64,000 nt of DNA from positions 2,170,001 to 2,234,000 of the forward strand of contig NZ_FO082820.1 of the NCBI RefSeq assembly GCF_000967425.1. Direction: 5' to 3'. Shown piece by piece: positions 28,487 through 36,952 of the stretch (position 1 is its first letter; every line of letters starts with the position of its first letter). The stretch is from Pseudorhizobium banfieldiae (GTDB lineage Bacteria > Pseudomonadota > Alphaproteobacteria > Rhizobiales > Rhizobiaceae). The position numbers and the translations under genes were made by a program. The notes below the pieces were generated by a model. The model had not been told where the DNA came from. It saw nothing but the letters and a program-made list of their open reading frames with translations, and ran no database searches.

Positions 28487-29374
28487 ATGACAGATTTCCT
28501 CGGGGTGCCTATACCCGTCCTCTTGGGCCAATTGCTGCTCGGCCTGATCAACGGCTCATTCTACGCGCTGCTGAGCCTCGGTCTAGCGATCATCTTCGGG
28601 ATGCTCAACGTAATCAACTTCGCCCATGGTGCCTTCTATATGCTTGGCGGGTTTGTCGCCTGGTACCTGCTCTCAAGACTTGGCCTGGGATACTGGTGGA
28701 CCTTGATCGCGGCCCCCCTAATTGTCGGGCTGGCGGGGATTGGCGTGGAGAGGTTGCTCCTGAAGCGGCTCTACCGCATGGACCACCTATACAGCCTGCT
28801 CCTGACATTCGGCGTCGCTCTCATGTTAGAAGGGCTCTTCCGACACGTATTCGGATCGGCCGGCAAGCCCTATCCCGTTCCTGCTCTACTGAGCGGCGGC
28901 CTCAACCTCGGCTTCATGTTCCTGCCGATGTATCGGGCGTGGGTGATCGTAGTGTCGCTGGCGATCTGCTTGATTACGTGGTTGGTCATCGAACGGACGA
29001 AGCTCGGAGGTTATCTAAGAGCTGCGACAGAGAATCCCTCGCTTGTTCAGGCGTTCGGCATCAATGTTCCACTGATGCTCACCTTGACCTACGCGTTTTG
29101 CGTCGGTCTCGCTGGCTTCGCTGGAGCGCTTGCGGCACCGCTTTATCAAGTGAGCCCCGGGATGGGTTCGAGTATCATCATTGTCGTATTCGCCGTCGTC
29201 GTGATCGGCGGCATGGGGTCCATCGGAGGGGCGATCGTCACTGCGCTGGCATTGGGTGTAATCGAAGGTCTGACCAAGACATTCTACCCTGCCGCATCTT
29301 CAATTGCGGTGTTCGTGGTGATGGTGCTGGTTATCCTCATTCGGCCGGCGGGCCTTTTCACACGGGAGGCGTAA
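28487..29374 (+). CDS. livH: Branched-chain-type ABC transporter permease (LivH-like)
   Basis: The ATG at 28487 gives 295 residues beginning MTDFLGVPIPVLLGQLLLGL. The hydrophobic LivH hallmark segment follows (NGSFYALLSLGLAIIFGMLN, then VINFAHGAFYMLGG). About eight membrane helices are visible, plus the cytoplasmic loop RAATENPSLVQAFGINV that couples to the ATPases. An in-frame extension upstream to 28334 reads through livF and is rejected. It forms the channel with LivM. Confidence 0.92.
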   Translation: MTDFLGVPIPVLLGQLLLGLINGSFYALLSLGLAIIFGMLNVINFAHGAFYMLGGFVAWYLLSRLGLGYWWTLIAAPLIVGLAGIGVERLLLKRLYRMDHLYSLLLTFGVALMLEGLFRHVFGSAGKPYPVPALLSGGLNLGFMFLPMYRAWVIVVSLAICLITWLVIERTKLGGYLRAATENPSLVQAFGINVPLMLTLTYAFCVGLAGFAGALAAPLYQVSPGMGSSIIIVVFAVVVIGGMGSIGGAIVTALALGVIEGLTKTFYPAASSIAVFVVMVLVILIRPAGLFTREA

Positions 29375-29375
29375 T

Positions 29376-30347
29376 ATGAATATGACAGCCCTTTCCTCCT
29401 CTCTGCCGAAGTCCAACCTGGCGCGGTCTATTGGTCTCGCCCTGCTGATACTGGTCGCGTCGATTCTGCTGCTCGCACCTCTGCTCACGTATCCGCTGTA
29501 CCTGATCAAGATTCTCTGCTTCGTTCTCTTCGCCGCCGCATTCAATCTTGTGCTCGGATACGCCGGCTTGCTTTCTTTTGGCCACGCAGCCTTTTTCGGA
29601 GGGGGCGCATACATCGCCGCCCATGCGGCGAAGGTCTGGCAGTTGCCCTTCGAACTCGCGATTCTCGCTGGCACCGCGTTTGCGACGATCGTCGGCTTCA
29701 TTTTTGGAGCGATCGCGATCCGCCGGCACGGCATCTATTTCGCGATGATCACGCTGGCCCTTGCGCAGATGATTTACTTTCTCGCAGTCCAGATGCCCTT
29801 CACCGGCGGCGAGGATGGCATCCAGAGCGTGCCTCGGGGCTACCTATTGGGAATCGTCAACCTCGAAAACATAACTGCGATGTACTACACCGTACTCGGC
29901 GGCACAGCCCTCGGCCTGGTGATCATCTGGCGCACCGTCAACTCACCCTTCGGTCATACTCTTTCAGCAATCCGAGAGAATGAGACGCGAGTAATCTCGT
30001 TGGGTTTGAAGCCAGAGCGCTACAAACTGATCGCCTTCACCCTGTCGGCTGCGCTTTCGGGCTTCGCCGGCTCAATGAAAGCGATAGCCTTTCAACTGGC
30101 TTCGCTCGTGGACGTGACTTGGCACATGTCGGGTGAAGTCATCTTGATGACGCTCCTCGGTGGCATGGGTACCCTTATCGGACCCATCGTCGGAGCAACC
30201 GTCGTTGTCGGCCTCGAACACTTCCTCGCAACGAGTGGCCTGCCGATCACGTTCATAATCGGCCTTTTCTTCGTCGTCTGCGTCATGATGTTCAGACGTG
30301 GTGTCTTTGGAGAATTGAAGCACTTCCTCCAGCGAGGTCAGGCGTAG
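29376..30347 (+). CDS. livM: Branched-chain-type ABC transporter permease (LivM-like)
   Basis: A 323-residue LivM-type permease with about nine membrane helices, the segment NLVLGYAGLLSFGHAAFFGGGAY and the coupling loop IRENETRVISLGLKPERYKL. It follows livH with one base between. A strong terminator 25 bases after the stop closes this transport operon. Overall the four genes and the divergent binding protein make a complete importer. Confidence 0.92.
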   Translation: MNMTALSSSLPKSNLARSIGLALLILVASILLLAPLLTYPLYLIKILCFVLFAAAFNLVLGYAGLLSFGHAAFFGGGAYIAAHAAKVWQLPFELAILAGTAFATIVGFIFGAIAIRRHGIYFAMITLALAQMIYFLAVQMPFTGGEDGIQSVPRGYLLGIVNLENITAMYYTVLGGTALGLVIIWRTVNSPFGHTLSAIRENETRVISLGLKPERYKLIAFTLSAALSGFAGSMKAIAFQLASLVDVTWHMSGEVILMTLLGGMGTLIGPIVGATVVVGLEHFLATSGLPITFIIGLFFVVCVMMFRRGVFGELKHFLQRGQA

Positions 30348-30371
30348 ATAAGTCTTGTTATGCAAGCATGG

Positions 30372-30397
30372 AGGCCGGATCAATCCGGCCTTTTTTT
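30372..30397 (+). terminator. Rho-independent terminator after livM
   Basis: A perfect 8-bp stem AGGCCGGA / TCCGGCCT with loop TCAA is followed by seven T residues. It ends the livGFHM operon. Because the coxG-like gene converges on it, it may also slow transcription from the other side, although no T-run is seen on that strand. Confidence 0.9.
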
Positions 30398-30411
30398 CGT
30401 CCAACAGCAGA

Positions 30412-31200
30412 CTATCTCGACCTTGCGCCGAACAAGTAACCGATTGCCGCGGCCATCGCCAAGAGCGCTACAGTCGTCAAATCTGGAGATACCCCGTCTA
30501 GGACGCTGCTTTCGGACGTTAGGGTCGGGGAGATCAGGCTGTAAGCCGCCAAGGCCGCCAGCACCGACACAAAGACTATAAGGGACAGCATAGGCAAGGA
30601 TGCTGTCCCACGAGTATCCGCAATTAGGCTTCCGCCAGATGGGCCGGAAGAAGGCGCGGCGGGTGCCGCGGGACGCGCAGGCTCCGTCGCGCCACCATGT
30701 TGCGCTGTAACTTGAATCGAGCCGTCCTGCTTCTGGCTGCCTGAGGCCGGCAAAGCCTTGCGGGCTTGAATCTCCTCAGAGAACTTGGCGAAGAAATGCC
30801 CCGCCATCTGTTTGGCGGTAACATCGATAAGCCTCCCGCCCAACTGGGAGAGCTTGCCCCCGATCTGCGCGGCGACGCTGTAGTGCAGCATGGTTCCATC
30901 ATCCACGGCCTCCAGCTTCACGGTTGCGTCGCCCTTCGCGAAGCCGGCGACACCGCCCTGTCCTTCTCCGCTTATCTTGTACCCGTGAGGTGGGTCGAGG
31001 TCGGACAGCGTTACATTGCCCTGAAACCTTGCCTTGACTGGACCAACCCTCATGACGGCCACCGCGGACATCTCAGTATCCGAAATTTTCACCAGTTCCT
31101 GGCAACCAGGGATACAGAGCTTCAACACCTCGGGATCGTTGAGCGCGGCCCAGACCTCTTCCTTTGTTGCCGGGATCATCTGCTGGCCCGTCATTTCCAT
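30412..31200 (-). CDS. CoxG-like SRPBCC protein with C-terminal membrane segments
   Basis: From the ATG at 31200, which has a GGAG ribosome site, this is 262 residues. Residues 1–150 are a CoxG/SRPBCC domain (IPATKEEVWAALNDPEVLKLCIPGC and VTAKQMAGHFFAKF). A Pro/Ala/Gly-rich linker follows, then two hydrophobic helices near the C-terminus (LPMLSLIVFVSVLAALAAYSL and a last one ending GYLFGARSR). CoxG proteins tether molybdenum hydroxylases of the CO-dehydrogenase type to the inner membrane. It is divergent from the hydroxylase genes and shares their promoter region with the 18-bp motif. Confidence 0.87.
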   Translation of the reverse strand: MEMTGQQMIPATKEEVWAALNDPEVLKLCIPGCQELVKISDTEMSAVAVMRVGPVKARFQGNVTLSDLDPPHGYKISGEGQGGVAGFAKGDATVKLEAVDDGTMLHYSVAAQIGGKLSQLGGRLIDVTAKQMAGHFFAKFSEEIQARKALPASGSQKQDGSIQVTAQHGGATEPARPAAPAAPSSGPSGGSLIADTRGTASLPMLSLIVFVSVLAALAAYSLISPTLTSESSVLDGVSPDLTTVALLAMAAAIGYLFGARSR

Positions 31201-31257
31201 TGATTCTCTCCTCACCTATGTCCCTTTGCGACTGACACCAAGCCGCACACTGGTCAC

Positions 31258-31290
31258 TTGACAATCGTTCGTAAAGTCTAATAATGCAAG
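31258..31290 (+). promoter_or_regulatory. Promoter and shared 18-bp motif, copy B (upstream of hydroxylase operon)
   Basis: AAAGTCTAATAATGCAAG at 31273–31290 is an exact copy of the motif upstream of the binding-protein operon. A consensus -35, TTGACA (31258–31263), lies 17 bases before ATAATG, so the motif overlaps the -10 of a good sigma-70 promoter directed at the hydroxylase genes. A bound regulator here would block or remodel that promoter. The coxG-like gene starts 58 bases away in the other direction. Confidence 0.7.
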
Positions 31291-31386
31291 TGAATTTTGG
31301 AGCATCTCGAAGAGATGGCAGCCGAAGCGCCTTGATAACAGGGCTGTTGATGGCAAGGTCTCCGATGCGATGGGATAAATGGCACG

Positions 31387-32274
31387 ATGAAGCCGGCGCA
31401 ATTCGATTATGCAGTCCCTACAACGGTCGAGGAAGCAGCGCGGCTGCTTGCGGAATCGAACGGCGACGGCAAGATCATTGCCGGCGGCCAAAGCCTCATG
31501 CCCATGATCAACTTCCGCCTTGTAAAGCCGTCGATCCTCATCGACGTGAATCGGATCGCAGGCCTCAACCGCATAGAGCTAGTCGGGAAGCGGGTAAGGA
31601 TTGGTGCGACCGTCCGCCATCATCAGACAGCCTCTGATCCATTGATCGCCAAGCATCTGCCGGTGGTCCATGATGCCATGCAACATGTCGCACATGTCAC
31701 GGTCCGCAACCGAGGCACCTTCTGCGGCAGCGTCGCCCATGCCGACCCGGCAGCCGAAATGCCGATGGTGACACGGTTCTTGGACGGAACAATCATCGCC
31801 TTGTCGATACGGGGCGAGCGACGTATCCCAGCGGCCGACTTTTTCGTGGGTTCTTTGGTCAACAGTCTCGAGCCGGATGAAATGGTGCTCGCAGTGGAGA
31901 TCGACGTGATGCCCGATGAAGCCGGTTGGGGCTTCGAAGAATTCGCCAAGCGTCACGGAGACTTTGCATTGGCCGCCTTTGCCGCCACACTCCGGATGGA
32001 TAACGGACGTGCACGAGACGTCCGTATCGGGATGATGGGCGTCGGCGAAGTACCTCTGCGTCTTCCTGAGGTCGAAGAGATTCTCGAGGAGACGCAGTTG
32101 ACTCAAGGAGTGCTCCAAGCGGTCGCTGAAAAGCTCAACGACATCTTGACGCCGAATACCGATATCCACGCCTCCGCTGACTATCGCAGGCATTTGTCGG
32201 GCGTTCTCGCGAAGAGAGCGCTCCGCTCCGCCTGGGTTAGAGCGGGCGGTAGAAATGAGGCGACCAATGGTTGA
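31387..32274 (+). CDS. Molybdenum hydroxylase FAD-binding (medium) subunit, CoxM-like
   Basis: A 295-residue FAD subunit of the xanthine dehydrogenase/CO dehydrogenase family. The FAD motifs are seen as IIAGGQSLMPMINFRL near residue 35 and NRGTFCGSVAHADPAAEMP near residue 110. It starts MKPAQFDYAVPTTVEEA, which is typical. It carries electrons between the 2Fe-2S subunit and the acceptor. The end overlaps the next gene by 20 bases or 8 bases depending on the start chosen. Confidence 0.92.
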   Translation: MKPAQFDYAVPTTVEEAARLLAESNGDGKIIAGGQSLMPMINFRLVKPSILIDVNRIAGLNRIELVGKRVRIGATVRHHQTASDPLIAKHLPVVHDAMQHVAHVTVRNRGTFCGSVAHADPAAEMPMVTRFLDGTIIALSIRGERRIPAADFFVGSLVNSLEPDEMVLAVEIDVMPDEAGWGFEEFAKRHGDFALAAFAATLRMDNGRARDVRIGMMGVGEVPLRLPEVEEILEETQLTQGVLQAVAEKLNDILTPNTDIHASADYRRHLSGVLAKRALRSAWVRAGGRNEATNG

Positions 32275-32746
32275 GAAAACAATTACTGTGGGCGTCAACG
32301 GGATATCCTACACCCGCACCGTCGAACCGCGGATGCTTCTTAGCGATTTCCTGCGTCAAGAACTGACCCTTACCGGAACGCATGTCGGCTGCGAACATGG
32401 AGTGTGCGGTGCCTGCACCGTACTTCTGGACGGTCGAAGCGCGCGCTCGTGTCTGACTCTTGCGGTCCAAGTCGATGGCTTGGAGATTGAAACCATCGAA
32501 GGTCAGGGGGAGATCGACTGCCTGGGCAGGGTCCAGGAGGCCTTCCGCCAGCATCATGGGCTCCAGTGCGGCTTCTGCACGCCCGGTTTCATCATGGCAG
32601 TCACGGACCTTCTCCGGCATCACCCGCTCGAATCGGACGAGCAGATACGGGAAGCCCTCTCGGGCAACATCTGCCGCTGCACGGGATATGAGAACATAGT
32701 CAATGCTGTTCGCGAACTGGCACGGGAAAGAGGACCTCTCACATGA
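32255..32746 (+). CDS. Molybdenum hydroxylase iron-sulfur (small) subunit, CoxS-like
   Basis: A 163-residue (159 from the alternative ATG at 32267) two-cluster ferredoxin-like subunit. The plant-type 2Fe-2S ligands lie in GCEHGVCGACTVLLDG and, after 20 residues, ARSC. The second cluster lies in QCGFCTPGFIM and GNICRCTGYENIV. All eight expected cysteines are present. It overlaps the medium-subunit gene upstream and the lactonase gene downstream, so the three are tightly coupled. Confidence 0.93.
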   Translation: MRRPMVEKTITVGVNGISYTRTVEPRMLLSDFLRQELTLTGTHVGCEHGVCGACTVLLDGRSARSCLTLAVQVDGLEIETIEGQGEIDCLGRVQEAFRQHHGLQCGFCTPGFIMAVTDLLRHHPLESDEQIREALSGNICRCTGYENIVNAVRELARERGPLT

Positions 32747-33504
32747 AAATGCACTTCCTCGAAGGTGGCCGGCTGCGCATGCGACGGTCGATCTATGTCG
32801 CAGGAGCGCCAAAGGAAGAGTCGATCGAGCTTCCTGTGCACGCTACTCTGTTACGCCACCCGCAAGGAAACGTACTCTTCGATAGCGGCTGCAATCCCGA
32901 AGCCGCTATCGATCCCCAAGCGCGTTGGGGAGGATTGAGCAAAGTCATGACGCCGGCGTTCGAGCCGGATCAAACCGTCATTCATCAGCTTAACCACGTG
33001 GGTTTGACATCAGATGATGTTGACGTTGTCATCTGTTCGCACCTCCATCCTGACCACTGCGGATGTAACGCCTACTTTGTCAAAGCCACCATCATCTGTC
33101 ATGAGGCCGAGCTTCAAGCGGCACGGACTGAAGGTGCCGTTAGCGCGGGCTATCTTCCCCGCGAATGGGATCAGCCGCAGGGGTTTCAGACATTCGCCAC
33201 CGAGCATGATCTTTTTGACGACGGCAGGATCGTGATCATCCCGATGCCGGGGCACACTCCGGGGATGAGCGTCGCCAGAATTGAGCTGGACCGTGACGGC
33301 GCTTTCGTACTCGCGTCTGATGCCGCCCCTCTGCAGGAGAATATCGACAGTGGCATTGCGCCCAAGAATACCTGGAACATGGAGCTCGCCGGATTGGCCC
33401 TCAAGCGTCTGAAATCCATGCGCGACAGCGGCGACACTGTTATTTCAGGGCACGATGACGCTCAGTGGAAGGGCCTTCGGAAAGGATCGGAATTCTACGA
33501 ATGA
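32743..33504 (+). CDS. AttM/BlcC-like metallo-beta-lactamase-fold lactonase
   Basis: A 253-residue MBL-fold hydrolase with the metal box SHLHPDHCG, MPGHTPGM and the C-terminal GHDDAQWKG. The fold order and local words (DPQARWGG, SHLHPDH, the ending GSEFYE) resemble Agrobacterium AttM/BlcC and AiiB, which open gamma-butyrolactone and N-acyl homoserine lactones. It is placed between hydroxylase subunit genes, overlapping both neighbours by 4 bases. Opening of a lactone made by the hydroxylase is therefore the simplest inference. Quorum-signal cleavage as a side activity is possible. No signal peptide. Confidence 0.85.
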   Translation: MKMHFLEGGRLRMRRSIYVAGAPKEESIELPVHATLLRHPQGNVLFDSGCNPEAAIDPQARWGGLSKVMTPAFEPDQTVIHQLNHVGLTSDDVDVVICSHLHPDHCGCNAYFVKATIICHEAELQAARTEGAVSAGYLPREWDQPQGFQTFATEHDLFDDGRIVIIPMPGHTPGMSVARIELDRDGAFVLASDAAPLQENIDSGIAPKNTWNMELAGLALKRLKSMRDSGDTVISGHDDAQWKGLRKGSEFYE

Positions 33505-35900
33505 CCGATCACCAACATCCTGCCGAACTCCGACCGAAAATGGTCGGGACCCGCGTCAAACGTACTGAGGACCCACGCCTTCTTGCAGGCATGGGGCAAT
33601 ACGTTGACGACATATCTCCCGCCGGAACCTTGCATGTAGCACTCAGGCGTTCCGACCAGCCGCATGCTCGGATACTGAACATTGATGTCGGCGAAGCGTT
33701 CTCAGTCCCCGGGGTCGTAGCCATCTATGACATCAGTGACATCGAAGGCGAGATCAAGCCGGCGATCCCGACATCCCGCATGCCCGGCTATTACGCCACT
33801 CCCAATTGGCCCCTAGCGCGAGGAAAAGTACGATACGTTGGCGAACCCGTTGTTGCGGTCGTCGCTGAGAGCCGGTACGCCGCCGAGGATGCCCTTGAGC
33901 ACATAAACATCCAGTACGACCCGTTGCCTTTCGCCATCCGGCAGGTCGACGCAGTCAAGGATGATGCGCCGTTACTCCACGAAGAGGCCGGAACGAACAC
34001 CATAATTCGCCGCGAGTTCAAGCGAGGCGATGTTGATGCCGCCTTCGAGGAGGCTGCCGTTATTGTGAAGGGCCGCTTCAGGATGACCCGCAAGACCGCA
34101 GTCCCGATGGAGAACCGTTCCTACTTGGCCCAATGGGACGGCAGAAAGCAGTCGCTGACCCTCCACACGTCGTCGGGCAGCCCGGGCATCATACGCGACG
34201 TACTATCAGGTTGCCTGGATTTGCCCGGAACACGCTTGCGGGTTGTCGCACCCGACGTCGGTGGCAGCTTTGGCGCTAAAGGGTCGTTGTACCCCGAAGA
34301 GATGCTGGTCTGCGTCCTGGCGCGAAAGCTGAAACGTCCAGTGAAGTTCGTCAGCGATCGTCTGGAGGACCTATCTGCCACAAGCCAGGCCTTCGACGAA
34401 CTGATCGAAGCGGAATTGGCTGTCACAAGCGAGGGGCTGCTCATCGGGCTCAAAGCAGACGTGATCGGCGACGTGGGTGCGTACTCCATATATCCATGGA
34501 CCGCCGCACTGGAAACCGTACAGGTCGTCAGCTTCCTCCCTGGTCCATACCGGATGGAACACTACAGGGGCCGGATCAGGGGTGTCCTCACTCCCAAGCC
34601 GCCCACGGGTCCCTATAGGGGAGTTGGCCGTCCCTCCTCCACCTTTGCCATGGAACGGCTTGTCGAAATGGCGGCGCGCGAGTTGAACATGGACCCCGTC
34701 GAGTTCCGGCGAAGAAATTTGGTGCGGGCGGAAGAATTCCCTTACCGGACGGCTTCGGGGATCATCTGGGACAAGTCCGCATTCCAAGAGTGTTTGGAAG
34801 GCGCTTGCGAGAAAGCCGATTACGCGGACCTGGTTCGCCAGAGAGACGCGGCACGAAGCGAAGGCCGTTGGGTGGGCATCGGACTGGCAAGCTACGCGGA
34901 ATTGACGGGTATAGGCTCACGCATATCGGTCGCGCCCGGCATGCCCATCAACACCGGGACAGAAACTTCGAAGATCGAGATAGACGCAACCGGCGCGATT
35001 ACAGCATCTTTCGGGATTTCGTCACATGGCCAAGGCTTGGAGACGACCCTTGCACAGGTGATCGTCGATGAGCTTGGCTGTAAGTTGGAGGACATCCAGG
35101 TAAGACACGGTGACAGCGCACTCGTACCAATGTCCAGCGGCACCTACGCCAGTCGCTCGGCAGTGCTAGGAGGTGGCGCGGCCACGCTCGCCGCACGGGT
35201 TGTTAAAGGCAAGGTGTTACGGGCAGCGGCCTTTCTCATGGAGCAGAGCGTCGATGATCTGGATATCCGCGACGGTATCATTGCGAGCCGCCAGTCCAAT
35301 CTAACGATGACGCTCAAGGAAGTCGCCTCAGCTGTGTATACTCAAATGGGGCGCATCCCACGCGAGCAACGCGAAGACCTCACCGCATCGGAAACCTACG
35401 ATCCTTACCTGGGGACGGCTTGCTCATCCACGCATCTGGCGATGGTGGAGATCGATCCGGAGACCTACGGTGTTGAAATACGCCGCTATGTCGTGGCAGA
35501 GGACTGCGGCAAGATCATAAATCCCATGATCGTGGACGGGCAAGTACATGGAGCTGTAGCGCAAGGCATCGGTGCCGCGCTGCTCGAGGAGATCGTTCAC
35601 GACGACAATGGACAGGCAGTGGCTGCCAGCCTTGCAGATTATCTTGTACCTGTCGCAGGCACCGTACCAAACATCGGCATCGTACACATAGAGGCCGACT
35701 TGCCCAACAACGTTGGCGGCTTCCGGGGAATGGGTGAAGGCGGAACAATCGGGGCTCCAGCAGCTATTGCCAACGCAGTATCTGATGCCTTGGCCCATCT
35801 TGGCGTCTCAGTCGAGACCCTGCCCATTACGCCCGAGCGGATATTCCAGTTGCTGCGCGACAAGGCACTAGCAGGTCAGCCGGTCAAGACGCCGGCGTAG
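33501..35900 (+). CDS. Molybdenum hydroxylase large (Mo-cofactor) subunit, CoxL form II-like
   Basis: From the ATG at 33501, overlapping the lactonase stop, this is 799 residues. An upstream start at 33465 would lie within the lactonase gene. VGTRVKRTEDPRLLAG opens the family domain. The active-site loop near residue 371 reads PYRGVGRP, as in form II or other hydroxylases; true CO dehydrogenases have AYRCSFR. The catalytic Glu lies near residue 746 in GMGEGGTIGAPAAIANA. It hydroxylates a carbon next to a heteroatom or aldehyde using water. CO oxidation is not supported. Confidence 0.92.
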   Translation: MTDHQHPAELRPKMVGTRVKRTEDPRLLAGMGQYVDDISPAGTLHVALRRSDQPHARILNIDVGEAFSVPGVVAIYDISDIEGEIKPAIPTSRMPGYYATPNWPLARGKVRYVGEPVVAVVAESRYAAEDALEHINIQYDPLPFAIRQVDAVKDDAPLLHEEAGTNTIIRREFKRGDVDAAFEEAAVIVKGRFRMTRKTAVPMENRSYLAQWDGRKQSLTLHTSSGSPGIIRDVLSGCLDLPGTRLRVVAPDVGGSFGAKGSLYPEEMLVCVLARKLKRPVKFVSDRLEDLSATSQAFDELIEAELAVTSEGLLIGLKADVIGDVGAYSIYPWTAALETVQVVSFLPGPYRMEHYRGRIRGVLTPKPPTGPYRGVGRPSSTFAMERLVEMAARELNMDPVEFRRRNLVRAEEFPYRTASGIIWDKSAFQECLEGACEKADYADLVRQRDAARSEGRWVGIGLASYAELTGIGSRISVAPGMPINTGTETSKIEIDATGAITASFGISSHGQGLETTLAQVIVDELGCKLEDIQVRHGDSALVPMSSGTYASRSAVLGGGAATLAARVVKGKVLRAAAFLMEQSVDDLDIRDGIIASRQSNLTMTLKEVASAVYTQMGRIPREQREDLTASETYDPYLGTACSSTHLAMVEIDPETYGVEIRRYVVAEDCGKIINPMIVDGQVHGAVAQGIGAALLEEIVHDDNGQAVAASLADYLVPVAGTVPNIGIVHIEADLPNNVGGFRGMGEGGTIGAPAAIANAVSDALAHLGVSVETLPITPERIFQLLRDKALAGQPVKTPA

Positions 35901-35928
35901 CACTCCAAGCGAACGCGCCGGCCTCGCA

Positions 35929-36909
35929 TCAAAGGTCAAACGGGTACCTAAGCTTGTAGTCGGTGTCCTTGGCCGAGATCGGCTTCTTGCATTCGGAGCA
36001 GACGACGACGGCAGAGAAATCATTGCCGCACTTCTTGTGCCGAAGGCGCATCGGGGGCTTGCCATTTGCCAACCAGCGGTCGCCCCAAGCCATCATGACC
36101 AGCATCGGCTTGTAGAGATCGAGTCCCATTTCCGTGAAGCGATACTCGAAACGGTCCCCACTACCATATGGCGTCTTGCGAAAAACGCCTGCCTGAACGA
36201 GCCGTGCAAGCCGATCGGAGAGGATGTTGGTCGCGATTCCAAGGTTCTCGCGCATTTCCTCGTATCGGCGGACGCCGTTCCAACCCTCTCGAAGAATAAG
36301 GAAACTCCAGCGATCCCCGATGATCGCAAGGGTCCGCGCAACGGAGCAGGGCCTCACTCTTTCAAGCAACGCAGGGTCAGAACTCCTTCGGGATGTGGGC
36401 CTGGTCTCAACGGGTGTGTACCCAGCTCCCGGACCATCACGAGGCGCAACCTCCCTCGCCGTGAAAGGTTCGAGGCATTCGCTGCACACAGTCACCGGCC
36501 GACAGCTGCATCCGCAGGTCTTGTGAAGCAGTTGCAGTGGCGGCTCATTATCGCCGGCGAGCCACTTGTCTCCGAATTCCATCAAAGACAGCATCGTCGG
36601 GAACAGGTCCTTTCCACGTTCAGTAAGAAAGTACTGTTGCCCCGGCTCTTTCGGCCTTTTTCCTAACGCCAGAATTTCATTTGATAGCAGTGACGCCAGT
36701 CTTGATGACAGGGTCTGCCGAGGGATGCCAAGGCGCTGCTGGAACTTGTCGAACCTCCGGACACCAAAGTACGCCTCTCGAAGGATCAAGAAGTTCCACG
36801 TGTCCAGGACAATTTCCATTGTCCTGCGTACCGATGACTGCCGCTCCATCAAAGGCTTCGGCTGGATAGACTGGGTCGACAATATATGCTTGCTCAGGTC
36901 CAAATGCAT
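35929..36909 (-). CDS. Transcription regulator with two fused HxlR domains
   Basis: The 326-residue protein contains two HxlR winged-helix domains in tandem. The first is at about residues 27–115 (IVLDTWNFLILREAYFGVRR, RQTLSSRLASL). The second is at about 185–275 (IIGDRWSFLILREGWNGVRR, TNILSDRLARL). Each is followed by a metal-ribbon-like tail with a C..CG...C..C pattern (HKTCG ... VCSEC and HKKCG ... VCSEC). HxlR proteins are normally single domains of about 110–130 residues that dimerise, so this fusion may be an intrinsic dimer. It closes the catabolic cluster and is its only regulator. Confidence 0.9.
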   Translation of the reverse strand: MHLDLSKHILSTQSIQPKPLMERQSSVRRTMEIVLDTWNFLILREAYFGVRRFDKFQQRLGIPRQTLSSRLASLLSNEILALGKRPKEPGQQYFLTERGKDLFPTMLSLMEFGDKWLAGDNEPPLQLLHKTCGCSCRPVTVCSECLEPFTAREVAPRDGPGAGYTPVETRPTSRRSSDPALLERVRPCSVARTLAIIGDRWSFLILREGWNGVRRYEEMRENLGIATNILSDRLARLVQAGVFRKTPYGSGDRFEYRFTEMGLDLYKPMLVMMAWGDRWLANGKPPMRLRHKKCGNDFSAVVVCSECKKPISAKDTDYKLRYPFDL

Positions 36910-36952
36910 CCACGTCCTTATGGGGCCGGCTTCGATCTAGCCGATCGTATCG

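Noticed and set aside
33501..35900. Carbon monoxide dehydrogenase large subunit
   Set aside because: The active-site loop reads PYRGVGRP and not AYRCSFR, the signature of true CO dehydrogenases. Gene context is for organic acid breakdown.
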